Counted from the stretch's first letter, positions 31,755 through 45,087 are shown. The stretch is DNA of 64,000 nt from Porodaedalea pini (GCA_002794775.1 NBAY01000006.1:248001-312000); one strand, 5' to 3'. Notes: generated from the sequence alone by a model not told the origin. Translations and numbers: made by a program.

Positions 31755-34700
31755 ATGGACTGGTAAGTTCTGTCTCCTGCATTCCCGTACTTTGCTCATG
31801 TTTGTAAAGTCTTGAATTTGGAAATCTTCAATCTCTCATTTATACCGACCTTGCACGAAATATCGGCGAATGCAAGGATGAAGAATCCATACAGCCAGCT
31901 GTAGACCTGATCAAGTCCAATGTCGACGTATCGTCACAGAAGGAAATGGATGCTAATAATTATGGCATGTCTAAAGAGCGTGTCTTCATGGTCAGTGCAT
32001 TCTCTTTGCTCGCTGCTCGCTGCTCACGAAACTTGCAGCCTGCTTCAAGGGTCTCTTGCCACATTGGCTTCGCGCAGCTCGCTACAAATCTACCTGCCTC
32101 GTATGTCGATAGCACACTCCCTGTACTTCTGGAGATTTTGCGCGATATACCTGACATGGATTTCGACCCGACGTTGATTTGGGATAGTGCGTGGGTTGTG
32201 ACCCTTTTCTGACTGCACGTTATTGATATGTAGTTCAAATGCCTCAGAATGGGCCTTGCCTGACCAGCTCGTCTCGACGACTGTGTCTGCACTGCTACGT
32301 TTTGCTTCGTTGTATCCGCAACACAGGCCTGCTGCAACTTCGTCAATTCTGGAATTTTCCTCAAAAATTATAGAACAGCTCAGGACCGAGCATTGTAAGT
32401 GTTGGAAACATTGAGAATGAATTACTCCTGACACTGTTTGATTTTCTAGCTAATATAGTGCTAACGCAGTACGCACCATCATTTCACGGCTTTTATCGTG
32501 CCATAATCTCGACGCCCTTCACATGGTCTGTGGATGAATGGACTCGACTGACAGCGAACATTAAGACCCTCCTGTTACCTGAAGTCGTGGATCACCTCAA
32601 TGATCTGCTTCCGCAATCACTTCAGTCTACTGAATCAGAGCCTGACGATGCTCGTTTCATCCACATCTTCCTGTCGCGCTATGTCTCCCGGGATAGACCG
32701 TTAACCGGGTATTTCATCGTGTGCTGTGTCATGGAAATTATTTGGACCGTCTTGGCGCAGACACTGTCTCCCCCGTTGAATGAGGAGGTATCATCCTCTG
32801 AACCGGAGATCCCCGCAGAAGAGGAGGCTGCTGCTGCGAATGAGGTCTGGGACCATTTGATGCGTACGGCCGTTGTTGACAAGAGTACCTTGGACTCATC
32901 ACAAGACACTCTGAGGAAGGTCTCGGGTTACGCGATACGGTGTTTCTCAGACTTGCTACTACAGATCGAAGATATGGATACTGAGCCTTCTCTCGACACA
33001 TATGCATGGGAAACTATGTCAGAGTCTTTGGTAAGGGTTCAGTCATTCCTACGAAATGGTTCAAATACTGAGTCGATTAAGTAGAAACTGGCGTCAGTCT
33101 GCTCAGTCGCACTGCAAGAGCCAAATGACGATCTTCTTTCCCGACTGAGGCAGCTTCTCAGCGAGGAGTCGCCGATTTCCGATCACTTGGTACAGGAAGC
33201 CGCACTAAAGTCAACTACAGTGCTTGTTCAGAAGTAAGACTGTCTTTCAGAAACCTTTTGTTACCCAGGCTTATAATACTCGATTAGCTTCCCTTCTATT
33301 GCATCCGTTATGTCAGGGCATCTGCGCCGCTTTGTGACATCGCCTCTGCCCATCTTTGAGTACGAGTTTGCATCTGAAACGCGCGCTCCATTACCTCTTG
33401 CCGCTGCAGCAAAGTGCCTCTCGCTATGCATCAAGCTCGCTCCTGGCGACGACTTCGTCATGTCGAACATGTACTCATTGCTCAACTATATTTCCGCGAC
33501 GAGTAAAGAGTCGCATGAAGGGTCGTGGAGTTCGCAGATCACGTCTTCGTCGTCTGTGCATGCGGAAGAACACACGGTCCAGTCGTTGAAGACGGGATTA
33601 CAGGCATTTGACGAAGATCAGCAGCGGCTCATCGGGATCAGTACCATTTCAGTGGTAACATGTCTAGCGTTAGAGTTCAAGATTGACGAGGCTAGACATT
33701 TCATCCTTTGCGTACATTCAAGACCTAATAAAAGACGTATCTTTGCACAGGTAACTCGTCTGACTGTGTCGATGCTGCTCCAAAGACTCCGGTCGGCGGA
33801 ACCGACGGTCGAGGCCGCTATCGTCTATAACCTCGTCGACCTCGCAATTGTCTCGCCCGATAATACGTTCATGGACATCATCAAGGCGTTCTCGATCATA
33901 AATCGCTCCGCAAACCGTGATGATCCTCGTTTTTCAAACAATACTGTATGTTCGTTGTTATGCCTGTGAGCAGATGCGTACTCATTCTTCCCACTGATTT
34001 GTCCCACTTACCAGGTCATAGCTGCTCAGACAAGGCTGGCACAAGAGCTCCGGCGCCGACCTGAGTTCCGCGAAATGTACCTTTTTGAATTGTTGGGCTT
34101 GTTTATCGACAAGGGAGTTGCAATACAGAATGCCTCGATTTCAAATCATCACCTAAAGGTTAATCAGAACTATTCTTTTGACTTAATGGTGCTAATCATT
34201 TGGTGAAAGATCGACGATATGGTTGACCAACTGGGCTCACTGCTTTTACCCATTGATGCGTTACTGACACAACCTGACTTCGATCCATCCGATAAGGCAT
34301 CTCTTGAAACCGTGTCGCTATTCCGTAACCTGTGGTTCTTAAGTGTATTGTTCCGCTTCACTAATCCGGAAGAACGGGGAGAGCCATCTGCTGAGTGGCA
34401 GGTTGCCGCTTTGACGAGGATCGCGGTCAAGACACCTCCCATTGTGCTGGAAGAAGTACCTGATTTTGTCACGAGCAATCTGGAGTATAACACGATTATC
34501 CGACAGGAGTATGCGCAGACGGTTAGTGAAGTTAGTCAAAAACAAAACTTTCAAGTCCCTTATATCCTCGGCACTGCAATTAGGCCATTCATATGCATAG
34601 TGCTTTGTTGCTGAAGCTTGTTCCGCTACGGCACAGCGAGATTCGTTACTTGCTGCCTAGCCAAATTATTTTCCTGCTGGCAATGATTGACCTAGAGGCG

Positions 34701-37700
34701 ATGCGATCCTCTGTTGGCTTGCCGTCGTCTCTCCCCACGTACTTCGTTAACGAGAGCGTAAACAAACATGAAGCTCTGTCGTCTTGTATGGATTCGGTGG
34801 TCGACAAGGTGAGCCCTCAGTGCAGGAGTTTCTCAGAAGATACGCTGATGAAATAACTTAGGTCATCCAAGTGGCTATAGGAGAGCTCAGCAAGCAGGTC
34901 GTCGAACATACTTTGTCGAAGAAAATGTCGAACGAACTGCGATCTTTGCTCGTGTGCAGCTGCCATCGTGTGTCGCGTGCGCGAGACGTCGCAATGAAGT
35001 ACCTCAGCCGTCTCATCACTTCCTTCCCATCCTTGATGTGTGATAAACCATTGATATTTGCGATCCTAGAGATTTTAACAATCTTGAGACGAGCTTGTGA
35101 AGGAGAGTTCACTGATGAGGTATTATTCTTTCGTTGATGTATTTGGAAACTAATTTGGTCTTACAACTGAAAACAGTACGACCCAGTGTACAATTTCCAT
35201 TCTGAGCAATGTGGGATTGATCTTGAGATGTCGGATTCATACAAGACTAGGAACGATGTTCTGACAATTTTGCACTCCCATGCTAATATCTGGTTCGGTC
35301 TTGCCTTGGCAAGAGCTCCGATTGAGTTACAGGCGACTCTCCAGGTATTTATACTTCCTCGAGATGTTGCATTTGTCTCTTACACCTTCTCAGAACTATT
35401 TGGTGGCAAGCCGTACGAACCCATCGATACAGCCTGTTGAATTTGGCGCTTCTGTCGCCCTTCAATTTGCGAGTGCTATCGGGCCAGCTGAACGCAAGCT
35501 CGGTAAACAAAGACCATATATCCTAGATTTGTTCATATTACTGATTTGTGTGATATCCAGCGCCGATTTCTGGGACCTCTTCATGGAGACCCGATCGCTC
35601 AAAGCTTGTAGCTACCCAGATCGCCTGCAAAGAGCGATTCGCAGGAGAAATTGATGGCCTCATGCTACCTCAGTCCAATGGTGAGTGTCGATTTTCACCA
35701 GTAATCGTAAATAAATCAATTAACTGTTATGAAGACACTTCTTCCCTTGCAGAAGCTCCTGAGCTCGGACAGATGGATCCGAAAATGAAGATTGCAAAAG
35801 TTTTGAAGGAAGTGCAAGCCAAAAACAGTCCGATGACTGTGTCGGAAATGAAGGAGCTTCTTTTCCGATGCGCAGCTTGTCTGTTACACAATAAGGTACG
35901 CTTATTTTCCAGAAAAACAATCTATATCTAACTATGTCATGCAACTCTAGTGTGATTATGGCTTACTGCACCATCTTGTCGCTTTGCCATTTGCAGTGTT
36001 CAGTCCGCTAGTGATAATGGCAAGCATAGAGGTCTGGACGTGGCTCATTGGAGAATGTCCTGAGCTGGAGGTTCCTCTGATCATGGAAATCAATAATGCC
36101 TGGAACATTACGATCAGAAAAAACGCGGGATTATTCTCCGACTCTATGAAGTACAATGTTCTATCTTGAAGCGTGTTATTCGCAGCTGACATTGTAATCA
36201 CTCATTGCTTTGTAGCTACTCCGACCCTTTTGTCCATTCGGTCGAGTACAGCCCCACAGATAAGTCAATTATCGATCTTGCGACCGCCTCTGCACGCAAG
36301 CTTCTTTCTCCACACGTTCTTGTATTGCAAATGCTCCTTAGTCGATTTCAGGCGGCTCGTTATCATAAGCCTGGCTTGATGCTACTCGTTCTTCGACTCG
36401 TGCTTCGCACGGCCAATGAGCATAAGGTGATGAGGTATTCTTGCTGATATCTACACCTGTCTTTGGTCCAGTTCATTGAAAATCGTATTTTTGTAGTACT
36501 CATCCGCTGGCCCGTGAAGCCCGGTTTTCTTTCCTTCTGTTCGGATTCGAGGCGTTGAAAAGCTCGAAAATGGATGTCTTCTGTGAAAACAAACTTCGCG
36601 AAGCTCTGTACCGAACGGCGTTCTCTTGGTTTTCAGTGCGCCCTCAGTACGCATATACCCTAAATGGTTACTTTATGTTACTCACATTAAGCATAGGTGG
36701 TCGTACGGTGCAAACCGAGTTCAAGTTGAGGCTGACATAAAGATCCTCTCGGATTTCTTGTCTTTGCTTCAGACCGACTCCATTCGAGGTTCGCATGTGA
36801 TCTCAAGCTCATCTTTCGCGGCAAGAATTACTGCCGGAGGTGCGTTTCGTATTCGTCGTTGAAATCAACGAATCTTATATGCGCGAAGAAATAGAGATGA
36901 AAGGTGCCAATCGTCTACTTCGTCTTCTCGTAGAAAACGAAATATTTCGTCTCACCGTATGGGATAATCCATTAAATGACGTGAAACGTAAAGCTGACCC
37001 TGGCGGGTCCATGGAGAGACTCATGGTCGAAGTATGTTTTGCCTTTGTGTATAGACATATGACTAATTTGCTGGAAGGATGCATGGATCAATGAGGTTCG
37101 CACCGCTTGGAACATTGATCCTGGTCTTGCGGTATATCTTCCCGAACGCTTCAAAAGTGCCACTGTCGAAAGCGAGTGTGGAAGATGGATACGAGCACAC
37201 ACGCGAGAAGTTCTAGATTATGCGGAAGCCCTCAACTTTGTTGTCGGAGAGAGGCTTAATCGAGGCATCCAGCGTGATCTGAAGGTCAGTGAGTTCTAGT
37301 TAGTTTATTTCTTCGGCGTTTGACATTCTGCAGCATGTTTTGTTGTGGGCACCAGTCACCCCGGTCATTGCCGTGACATACTTTGAACCGCGATATTCGA
37401 ATGATCCAGTGCTGCTGCAATATGCCCATCGCGTGCTTGAGCAGCACCCCGTTGAGCTTACTTTCTTCTTCGTGCCACAGATCGTCCAGGCTCTTCGTAA
37501 CGATTCTCTTGGTGCGTAGACTAATATATAAAAACCTATTTGTGCATGCTTAATCTCCTGATAGGATACGTTAAAAGATTCATATTTGAGACGGCAAAGA
37601 TATCCCAGCTGTTCTGCCACCAAATAATATGGAATATGAAAGCTAATTGTTACAAGGATGATGCTGCAGAGAAGGTTCGTAGGCTTGAGAGTAGACATCG

Positions 37701-39298
37701 TTGGCAATCTGACGCACTATACAGGAAGACCCGATGAAGCCATATCTCGATAAAATGACTGATCTCGTGGTCAGTTCCCTCTCTGGCGAGGCCCGGGACT
37801 TTTATAATAGAGAGTTCGGCTTTTTCAATGAGGTGACGTCTATCTCCGGAAAATTGAAGCCTTATATCAAGAAAAGCAAACCCGAGAAAAAGGTACCGCT
37901 CTCTTCCAATGCCTTCAGACGCAATGCGATCTAACATGCTTGTTAGGCTAAAATTGATGAAGAAATGGCAAAAATCAAGGTCGAAATTGGCGTTTACTTA
38001 CCCAGTAACCCAGATGGTGTAGTAATCGACATCGACAGAAAGTCAGGGCGACCATTACAGAGTCACGCAAAGGTATGTTATATCTTATTTTCGCGAGATA
38101 GCTACTGACACGCGCCGTAGGCGCCATTCATGGCTTCCTTTAAAGTGCGCAAGGAGCTTGTCGTGGTCAGTCAAACTTCCGATAACGTGCTTGACGACGA
38201 GGCAGCGGGGAAAGAGTCCGTTGAGGAGCAAGATATCTGGCAAGCCGCCATTTTTAAGGTCGGCGACGATTGTCGACAGGACGTATTGGCTCTTCAAGTC
38301 ATCGCCATGTTCAAGAACGTTTTTACAAGTGTCGGATTGAATTTGTATCTATACCCTTACCGAGTTACGGCGACTGCTCCTGGAGTAAGCCGAACATTCA
38401 TCCTTGGTACGCTTTCCTAACCATGCTTTTAGTGTGGCGTAATCGATGTCGTGCCGAACGCCACGTCGAGAGACGAGATGGGTCGAGCTAAAATCAATGA
38501 CCTGCTTGGTTTCTTCATAGCCAAGTATGGAGGGGAAGACACAATCTCATTCCAGCGTGCCCGTCTCAACTTTATCCAGTCTATGGCTGCCTATTCGGTG
38601 GCATGCTATATCCTACAGATAAAAGATAGACATAACGGCAATATTATGATAGACGGAGAAGGCCACATCGTCCATATTGGTGCGTCATAGTCGGAATCAT
38701 AGCTGAAGCTTGACTGACCCTTGTACCTTAAAGATTTCGGCTTCCTCTTTGACATAGATGAGTACACTCTTACGTTGTATTTTGAGATTCGTATCCTGAC
38801 AGTCTAATTTGATGATGTCTACGGCCCGGAGTGAGTTGGTTTCTTTTCATAAGTATAAGCATATGCTAAACTTTGAAACCAGGGCATTAAATTCGAACCA
38901 AATTCATTCAAGCTTAACCACGAGATGGTTATCCTCATGGGTGGACGTTACTCGAGAGGATACGCTCTATTTCAGCAGTTGACGATTAAGGCTTTCCTCG
39001 CCATCCGGCCTCATGCAGAGCAGATCATTAGCACTGTCGAGCTTATGCTAGGCACCGAATTGCCGTCGTTCAAAGGAGAGCCGACAATCAGACGTCTCCG
39101 AGACAGATTCGCCTTGGGCCTCAATGAGAGACAAGCGGCAGACTTCATGGTCGGTATCGTTAAAAATGCTCACGAGAACATGAGAAGTATCGCCTACGAT
39201 GAATTCCAAAGGGTGAGCACTACTTTTCGCATTTAATTGTCCCACGTTTCTCATATCGTTTGCGACCGCAGCTGCAAAATGGAATACCGTACAAATAA
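31755..39298 (+). CDS. stt4: Phosphatidylinositol 4-kinase, type III alpha
   Basis: Makes PI4P at the plasma membrane. The gene spans about 7.5 kb with many short introns; I resolved only the ends. Exon 1 (31755-31762) carries MDC split by an intron to 31810. The long helical solenoid runs through about 37 kb, followed by the lipid-kinase unique/PIK region and the kinase domain. Kinase motifs: KVGDDCRQDVLALQ, CGVIDVVPN, the catalytic loop KDRHNGNIM, DFGFLFDI and the C-terminal LQNGIPYK. Terminal exons: 38734-38757, 38823-38830, 38883-39212 and 39272-39298. The join between 38757 and 38823 requires an intron that starts AT and ends AC. Upstream, a short exon start was preferred over longer ATG frames because it restores a continuous N-terminus. 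Confidence 0.92.
38758..38822 (+). other. Probable AT-AC intron in stt4
   Basis: The upstream exon ends ...GACATAG and the intron begins ATGAGTAC, a good U2-type donor apart from A at position 1. The intron ends GTCTAC, with a CTGAC branch motif about 24 nt before the end. Removing these 65 bp gives the conserved order Asp-Ile-Gly-Pro-Gly-Gly-Ile-Lys-Phe after DFG, in frame with both neighbours. No GT-AG choice in this stretch gives an open frame. Confidence 0.65.
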
Positions 39299-39914
39299 AC
39301 AGATAGAAACTTGGGCTTTAAGCTCGTTTCGGTTATCGCAGAATATTTCATAATGTTTCAATATTAATCGGTAGATGCGAGGCAGTCAACTCGGCAGTTA
39401 GTTAGACTTTGAGAGAGAATGTTTCCTAAACAGTAAAGCACAGCCACAACAGGTGTTCACCGTGAACATCGACGCCGACTCGGGCTCAACGTCGACGCGC
39501 AAGTTGATGTAACATCTTCAGACCTTCAGCTTGTTTGATAGTCTCCGACTTGCCAAATCATTCAGCCTTTCCTGCACTTCGTCTTTCTAAGTCACTCTAC
39601 CGGTACGTTTCGTCCGATTCTTGGAGCTGAGGGGCTCGTCCGAATCCATCCACAAAGCCCTGTACCAGGGTATCTGGGACTAGGCTTGAAGCAGGTGGAG
39701 GCCAACCTTGCATGTAATTGTGGAACTTTGTGAAACCAGATCGCCAAGCAATCAAATTCAATTCGGATTCTGAGGACAATGTAAGTGCCACCAGATCCCG
39801 ATGCAGAGTGTTGGGTCTGAATTCCCCTATTATCCTTATCATTCTGTTTCCTCTTGCAAGACAGCTACATCTAGTCAGCCTCACTTTCAAACGTGTTTCC
39901 TCCCCTCTACAGCG
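39299..39914. other. Spacer between stt4 and the RNA-dependent RNA polymerase gene
   Basis: Contains the stt4 3' and RdRP 5' untranslated regions. A minus-strand frame (39597-39890) and plus-strand frames are open but carry no recognisable domain or splice context. The longer frame starting at 39801 joins the RdRP start in frame and may be leader. Confidence 0.45.
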
Positions 39915-42900
39915 ATGGAAATCGAACTTAGAGGTGTCAGCTTTGATGCTGATCTCTACGACGTTAAGACGGAGTTCGCCCGAATCCTACATTCAGACGA
40001 CTTTAGACGCGCCAGCGATAATATTGACCAGGAGCAGCGCCTATTGAATTTCAAAGTGACTCTCGGTGAATCAGAAAACCGGAGACACGATGGAACTGGC
40101 GTCCTAACAATACCCTGTCGAAGGCCTGGTCAAAGGCTCCTTCAACTTGCAAGGGAAGGCAAAGAGTTCCCTTTAGTTTGCTCTCGTCGGATTCTTATGA
40201 GGGAGAGTAGAATGAAACCTAATAAGAGCACCATCGAGACGTTGTCGAAGGTCCCTTATCAAGATCCAAGCGTAGATCGCGAGCGTGATGATATTCTGTT
40301 GAAACTCAGCGTCTCATGGCGAATTGACAAACTGCAGTTCGGTCTATGGCTTCGACGTCCTGCTCCACAGCGCCAAAAGGAGTGTCCCAGCGTCTTCGCT
40401 GTTGAATGGGAGAAGGATTACACGGCAGTGGGCAACGCTCAATTGGCGTTTGAATTTGATCACAAGCTTTTGAGATTACATCTTGGGGACCCGTCCCTGG
40501 ACAACGAAGCCCATAGTGTTGTCATTAAGTTCTCTAACATCCAGCAAATGTGGGTCGGTTACGAATTTAAACCATGTACGTACTCTATCCTTTTTCTAAA
40601 ACTGAGACTTTCTCAACCCGAGCTGGCATAGATATCTGCTTCGATCTTCTGACGCCCGCGATATTAGAAAGCGAATGGTTCAATCGCACGCTGTCAGGTG
40701 TTCGTTCTGAAGATACGAAAAAGTTTCGCCAGAGGGTCGGTGCTCTCGACGAGCATCACCGACGCGTTGGGCCATACGCTCATCAGATTCGTGTTACTCT
40801 TTATCAGGAAAGGGATCTGGATGAGTTTAGGCGCCTATGCACTGTTGCCGGCCTTCGAAAGCCTGTGATGACGGAAGTTATTTCTGAAAGACATAATTTT
40901 TTCAGTCAGAAAAAGCTCTTGAAGGTTCAAAAGTCTTTTGACTTGTTCTGCGATCTACCATGGACGATAGTGTTTCAAATTGAGTGTTTGTTACACAACG
41001 GGCTTTTGACGACAACTCAAATTTTGGATGGTCTCTTACCGTATTTGGTTAACGTGGCAAAGTCTCATCCTGCCGTTGTCGGAACATTACTCCGCGATTA
41101 TGCTCAGGTGTTGTCCAGTGGGTTTCATGACTGCGTCGACCCTGATGATATCGCGAAGCACTTCCAGTCATTCTGTAACAACCGGCTTGACCTCTCCTCT
41201 CAAGAAATGGCCGTTCATACTATTTGGGAAAGCGAAGGCTTGATGGCCTGCCATCATGTAACATTCACTCCTACTCGGATGCATCTTGAGGGTCCATATG
41301 TTACACAGTCGAATCGAGTCCTCAGGCGCTATAATGGATTTCACGACAATTTTTTGAGGGTTGACTTTCGAGACGAAGATCGCTTGCAATATCGTTGGGA
41401 TCGTGAGGTAGACGGCACGACATTTCTCAAGCAGCGGGTCGGTGAGACCCTGAAGAACGGCTTTGACTTAGCTGGGAGACACTTCGAATTCTTAGCATAC
41501 TCTTCATCTGCCTTGCGAGAGCATGCAGTGTGGTTCATGTCATCCTTTCTTCATCCTGAAAAGGGACACGTCAATGCCGCAAGCATACGAAGAGAAGAAG
41601 GCGATTTCTCCGGCGATCTATCTTTCCCCGCTAAATTTGCAGCTAGATTGGCCCTGGCATTTACAGCTACTGATCCATCCGTGAAGGTCACTAAGGATCA
41701 GTGGAAGATAATTCCTGATTTAGGTACCGAGCCGTATCTACACACAGATGGTAAGGACGTTCTCCTGCATCGGTGCTCTCATTAGACTCACTACTTATAA
41801 GGTGTCGGGACTATCTCTCGGGAGCTTGGTCGGCGGATTTGGTCAGAATTATGCAAATTCAATCCGAGTCTTCGACGACGAGTTGAGCCATCGGCTGTAG
41901 GCCATTTTCGCCCTTGAACGCAATGAACTTCAATTTTCTGACAAACTTCCTGCCTCAGTATCAGATTCGCTTCCTTGGTTACAAAGGCGTAGTAGCCATC
42001 AATGGGAATCTCAAAGGGATACAGATGTGCCTCCGGCCGTCTATGTTGAAGTTCAAAGCCCATGAGGTTGAAGTCGCCGATATCGAAATTGCGAAGGCCT
42101 TCTATGCACCCGGCACCCTGTATCTCAATAGGTGCATACCTCCTACTCGATTTTCAAGATAAAACTCCGTTGTATATTGACTGAGTAGTGCAGGCCACTT
42201 GTAATGCTTCTTGAGGACAAGGGAGCAAAGAAAGAAGCATTCATAAATCTCCTGGATACCGCGATAGCGGATGTGCGTCTGGCTTGTGATACGGTCAAGC
42301 ATCTCGTAATAGTCATGAAGATGCATGGGCTCGGGTCTACCTTTGGTTTCAGCTCTCTCTTACAAAAGCTGAGCACATATGGTTTAGACTTGGATCCCAG
42401 GAATCCAGCCAACAATTTAAGGTCTCCCTTCATCGATAAACTGGTGAACTGTACGGTGGCAAGCGTTCTTCGCGACATCCAGTATCGCTGTCGCATCCCT
42501 GTTCCTCAAAGCTGTACCTTAGTAGGTATTGCTGATGAAGGCAATGCGTACATCGAAGGTGGAGAATACGCGGAAGAAGACGTCTTTACCCTCCAAGAGG
42601 GAGAGATATTTGGTGGGATTCTGACTTCCTTTTCACAAGCTTCAATTGTTAGGCTATGCTAACTTGACTGGCTAGCTTGTATTCAGGAAGACCCAGATTC
42701 TGAACCCCTATATCTCAAAAGGACTTGTATAATCTCTCGAAGCCCTACTTTGTATCCCGGGGACGGTAAGAAAGCCTCTTATGTAGCCCACCGCTCGTCT
42801 AACGCAGATATTAAACTTCAGTGCAGAGAGTTTTCGCCGTTGGAAAGCCTCCAGACAACAAGATTTGTGCCTTTCGCAATCTTGTCAACGTTGTCGTTTT

Positions 42901-44359
42901 TCCTACAAAGGGTGAGCTCAACTCAACAATTACCTCTGTAGGCCTTTTTACACTGTATCCTAATCTACTCTCAGGAAAGAGGTCCCTTGCATCTTGCCTC
43001 AGTGGAGGTGATCTTGATGGGTATGGAATACTTTGCTCTGTCGTCCATTGACCTATTGAACTGGATAAAGGGATATCTTCGACATCTGTCAATACCACCC
43101 TATATTTGGAAATTTGCACGAATTTCCTGCTGAGTTTCCTCCTGTTCCAAAGGGGGAGATTAATCTGGACAACCTCAAAGAATACGATCCGGAGACGGGA
43201 GAGACTAAGGTCGATCAAGAGAAAATAATACCCTACGTATGCGATTTCGTAGTACAGTACATCAACTCCGACGTCTTAGTGAGCACCATTCTCTAAGCGT
43301 ATACTGACACTTCTCAATCGGCTCGAACATAGGGCCTCTTGTCAGACACTCATCTGACCAGAGCGGGTACGTCACTCGGCTTTTTCATGCACAAAAAAAT
43401 ACGATTCTTAGTACTATGCATTAAACAGATCAATCCTCTGTAAATTTCTTAAAGCCTTGCAGTAGAACTCGTCTGCTCATGCTGCATGTAGGAGGGTGTC
43501 CGCGATAAAGGATGCCTTATACTTGCTAAACTCTGCAACCAAGCTCTGGATTATCCGAAGAATGGGATGGCTGTTGATATCACGGGTATCCCACGACGCC
43601 TCTTCCCATTCAAGCCTGACTGGAAGAAGGGCGAGGCCGATGATGAACGTCGGACTGATTTTTATCGCTCTGAACGTGCTATCGGTGAGAGACAAAATCA
43701 TGGCTATTTGAAGGCTATCCATCGCGGATGCCTTGCCAATGTTGAAGAATGAGCTTTTTCTAATCTGACAATGAATGAAAATTATAGGAGAAATCTTCCG
43801 AAGAGCCGAAATGGCTGCATCTTACCCTGACCCAATGCGACGTGATCCGAGCATATACGTACCAACCTCGGAACACCCGGTCTATATTACGCTGAAACCT
43901 GCGGTCGAAGCCAAGCTTCGAAATTCAGGTATCCCAGAGACCACAGTGGAGCAAGTCAGGAAGCTCTTTGTTCGATATTCAGAAGAAATGAAGTATATAT
44001 GCACGACACACACGTTGACGGATCATGCTGGTGCGAGACTGAAGGAGGAGGAAGTCGTCATTGGAACAATCCTCGCTCAATGCTCGCAGCACCGCTGGCG
44101 GACTGAACGGATATATCGGATGCGCGTGCACGCCTTGAATCTGGAGAAAGAAATAAAGGAGCAGTTTATTCCAAAGAAGCTGCAGGAAATGTCGCCGAAG
44201 GAGGTAAAGAAGTCGCTGGAGTTCGCGTGGACGTCATGGAGACTCATCACTGACAAGCTATCGACATCGGAAGCTCGGAACAATTCATTTGGACTGAATA
44301 GTTTCAGCTTCATCGCATTAAAAGTTGTTTTCGAATGCTTGGAGTATCTTGATGGATAA
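39915..44359 (+). CDS. Cellular RNA-dependent RNA polymerase (RNA silencing)
   Basis: Makes double-stranded RNA for quelling/siRNA amplification, in the eukaryotic RdRP family of Neurospora QDE-1 and SAD-1. Exons: 39915-40575, 40632-41750, 41802-41896, 41959-42131, 42194-42612, 42676-42765, 42822-42911, 42975-43020, 43071-43278, 43333-43366, 43429-43439, 43492-43684 and 43788-44359, giving 1,236 residues. The N-terminus (MEIELRGVSFDADLYDVKTEF) is RRM-like. The conserved RdRP core includes FLGYKGVV, a region with GNAYIEGGEYAEEDVF, and the double-psi barrel catalytic loop SCLSGGDLDGD with three metal-binding aspartates. The intron 43021-43070 splits the glycine codon of this loop. The C-terminal helical domain ends LEYLDG. 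Fungi usually have several paralogues; which one this is cannot be told here. Confidence 0.95.
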
Positions 44360-44488
44360 TACTGTCAGAAAGCTGTTGTTATACGCATTGACTAGAAGTA
44401 CATTTTCTTGGCTCTTACATGAGACATGTGTGACGCTAGAGCGCGATGGTATAGAAGGAATGCGTTGATAAAGACAGGCTCACACTGC

Positions 44489-45087
44489 TTAAGCTGTCGA
44501 CGAGGTCGAGCCCAACAGCGTTCCTATGCGAATATCAAATTTATCGCTTCGTATGGGCATTTCTGGCGTGTGGAATGGGTTCTTCATCCCCATGTCTGCA
44601 TATGCCTCGTACACTTTCTGGAGTAGCGATTCTGCGTTCGCATCATGCAGGGACGTCAAAAGCACGAATTTAGTACCTAAAGGAAGTCCAACGTTCATCA
44701 GTTTTGTTCTAAACAGAGTATATCACCGTGGATAAAACGAACCAGTAGCAGTAAGCAGAATAGTCATTTTGAATGTCTCGGCCTCAATCACCTGGGCTCC
44801 CGAGCTCGGTCCAGTTGGTGAGAGTCGGCTTGTTATGGCATGAATGCCATGGAGAGTCCCGGCGAGTACGAGATACTCATTCGAAGAGAGTTGGGCGAGT
44901 CCATCTGGAAAGCGGGAGCGCGTCGGAAGGCTTCAATTCGAGAGGATTTGATGCAACTGACCGGCAAAATTGCGCTGATAGACCAAGCCCCCTGCCTTGT
45001 TGATCACCTACTTCGAGAATCCTGGTTAGTGTTTTCAGATGGAGCAGATGTAAATATTCTACTTACCCATAGCCCGAAGACGACCAT
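44489..45087 (-). CDS. trs23: TRAPP complex subunit Trs23 (TRAPPC4)
   Basis: A core longin-fold subunit of the TRAPP complexes, the Rab1/Ypt1 exchange factor and tether at ER-Golgi. Exons on the minus strand: 45087-45067, 45007-44962, 44904-44743 and 44676-44489, giving 138 residues, typical of short orthologues. Motifs: LWVINKAGGLVYQ at the N-terminus, LSSNEYLVLAGTLHGIHAI, then TATGTKFVLLT and the family signature KNPFHTPEMPIRSDKFD. The start codon is 108 bp from the divergent glutaminyl cyclase start, and the stop is 129 bp from the convergent RdRP stop. Confidence 0.93.

Noticed and set aside
36626..36862. Short alternative-frame ORFs within stt4
   Set aside because: They are fragments of stt4 exons or introns; the kinase gene explains the stretch.
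39597..39890. 97-codon minus-strand frame upstream of the RdRP gene
   Set aside because: No recognisable motif and no exon continuation found; more likely antisense of the RdRP leader.
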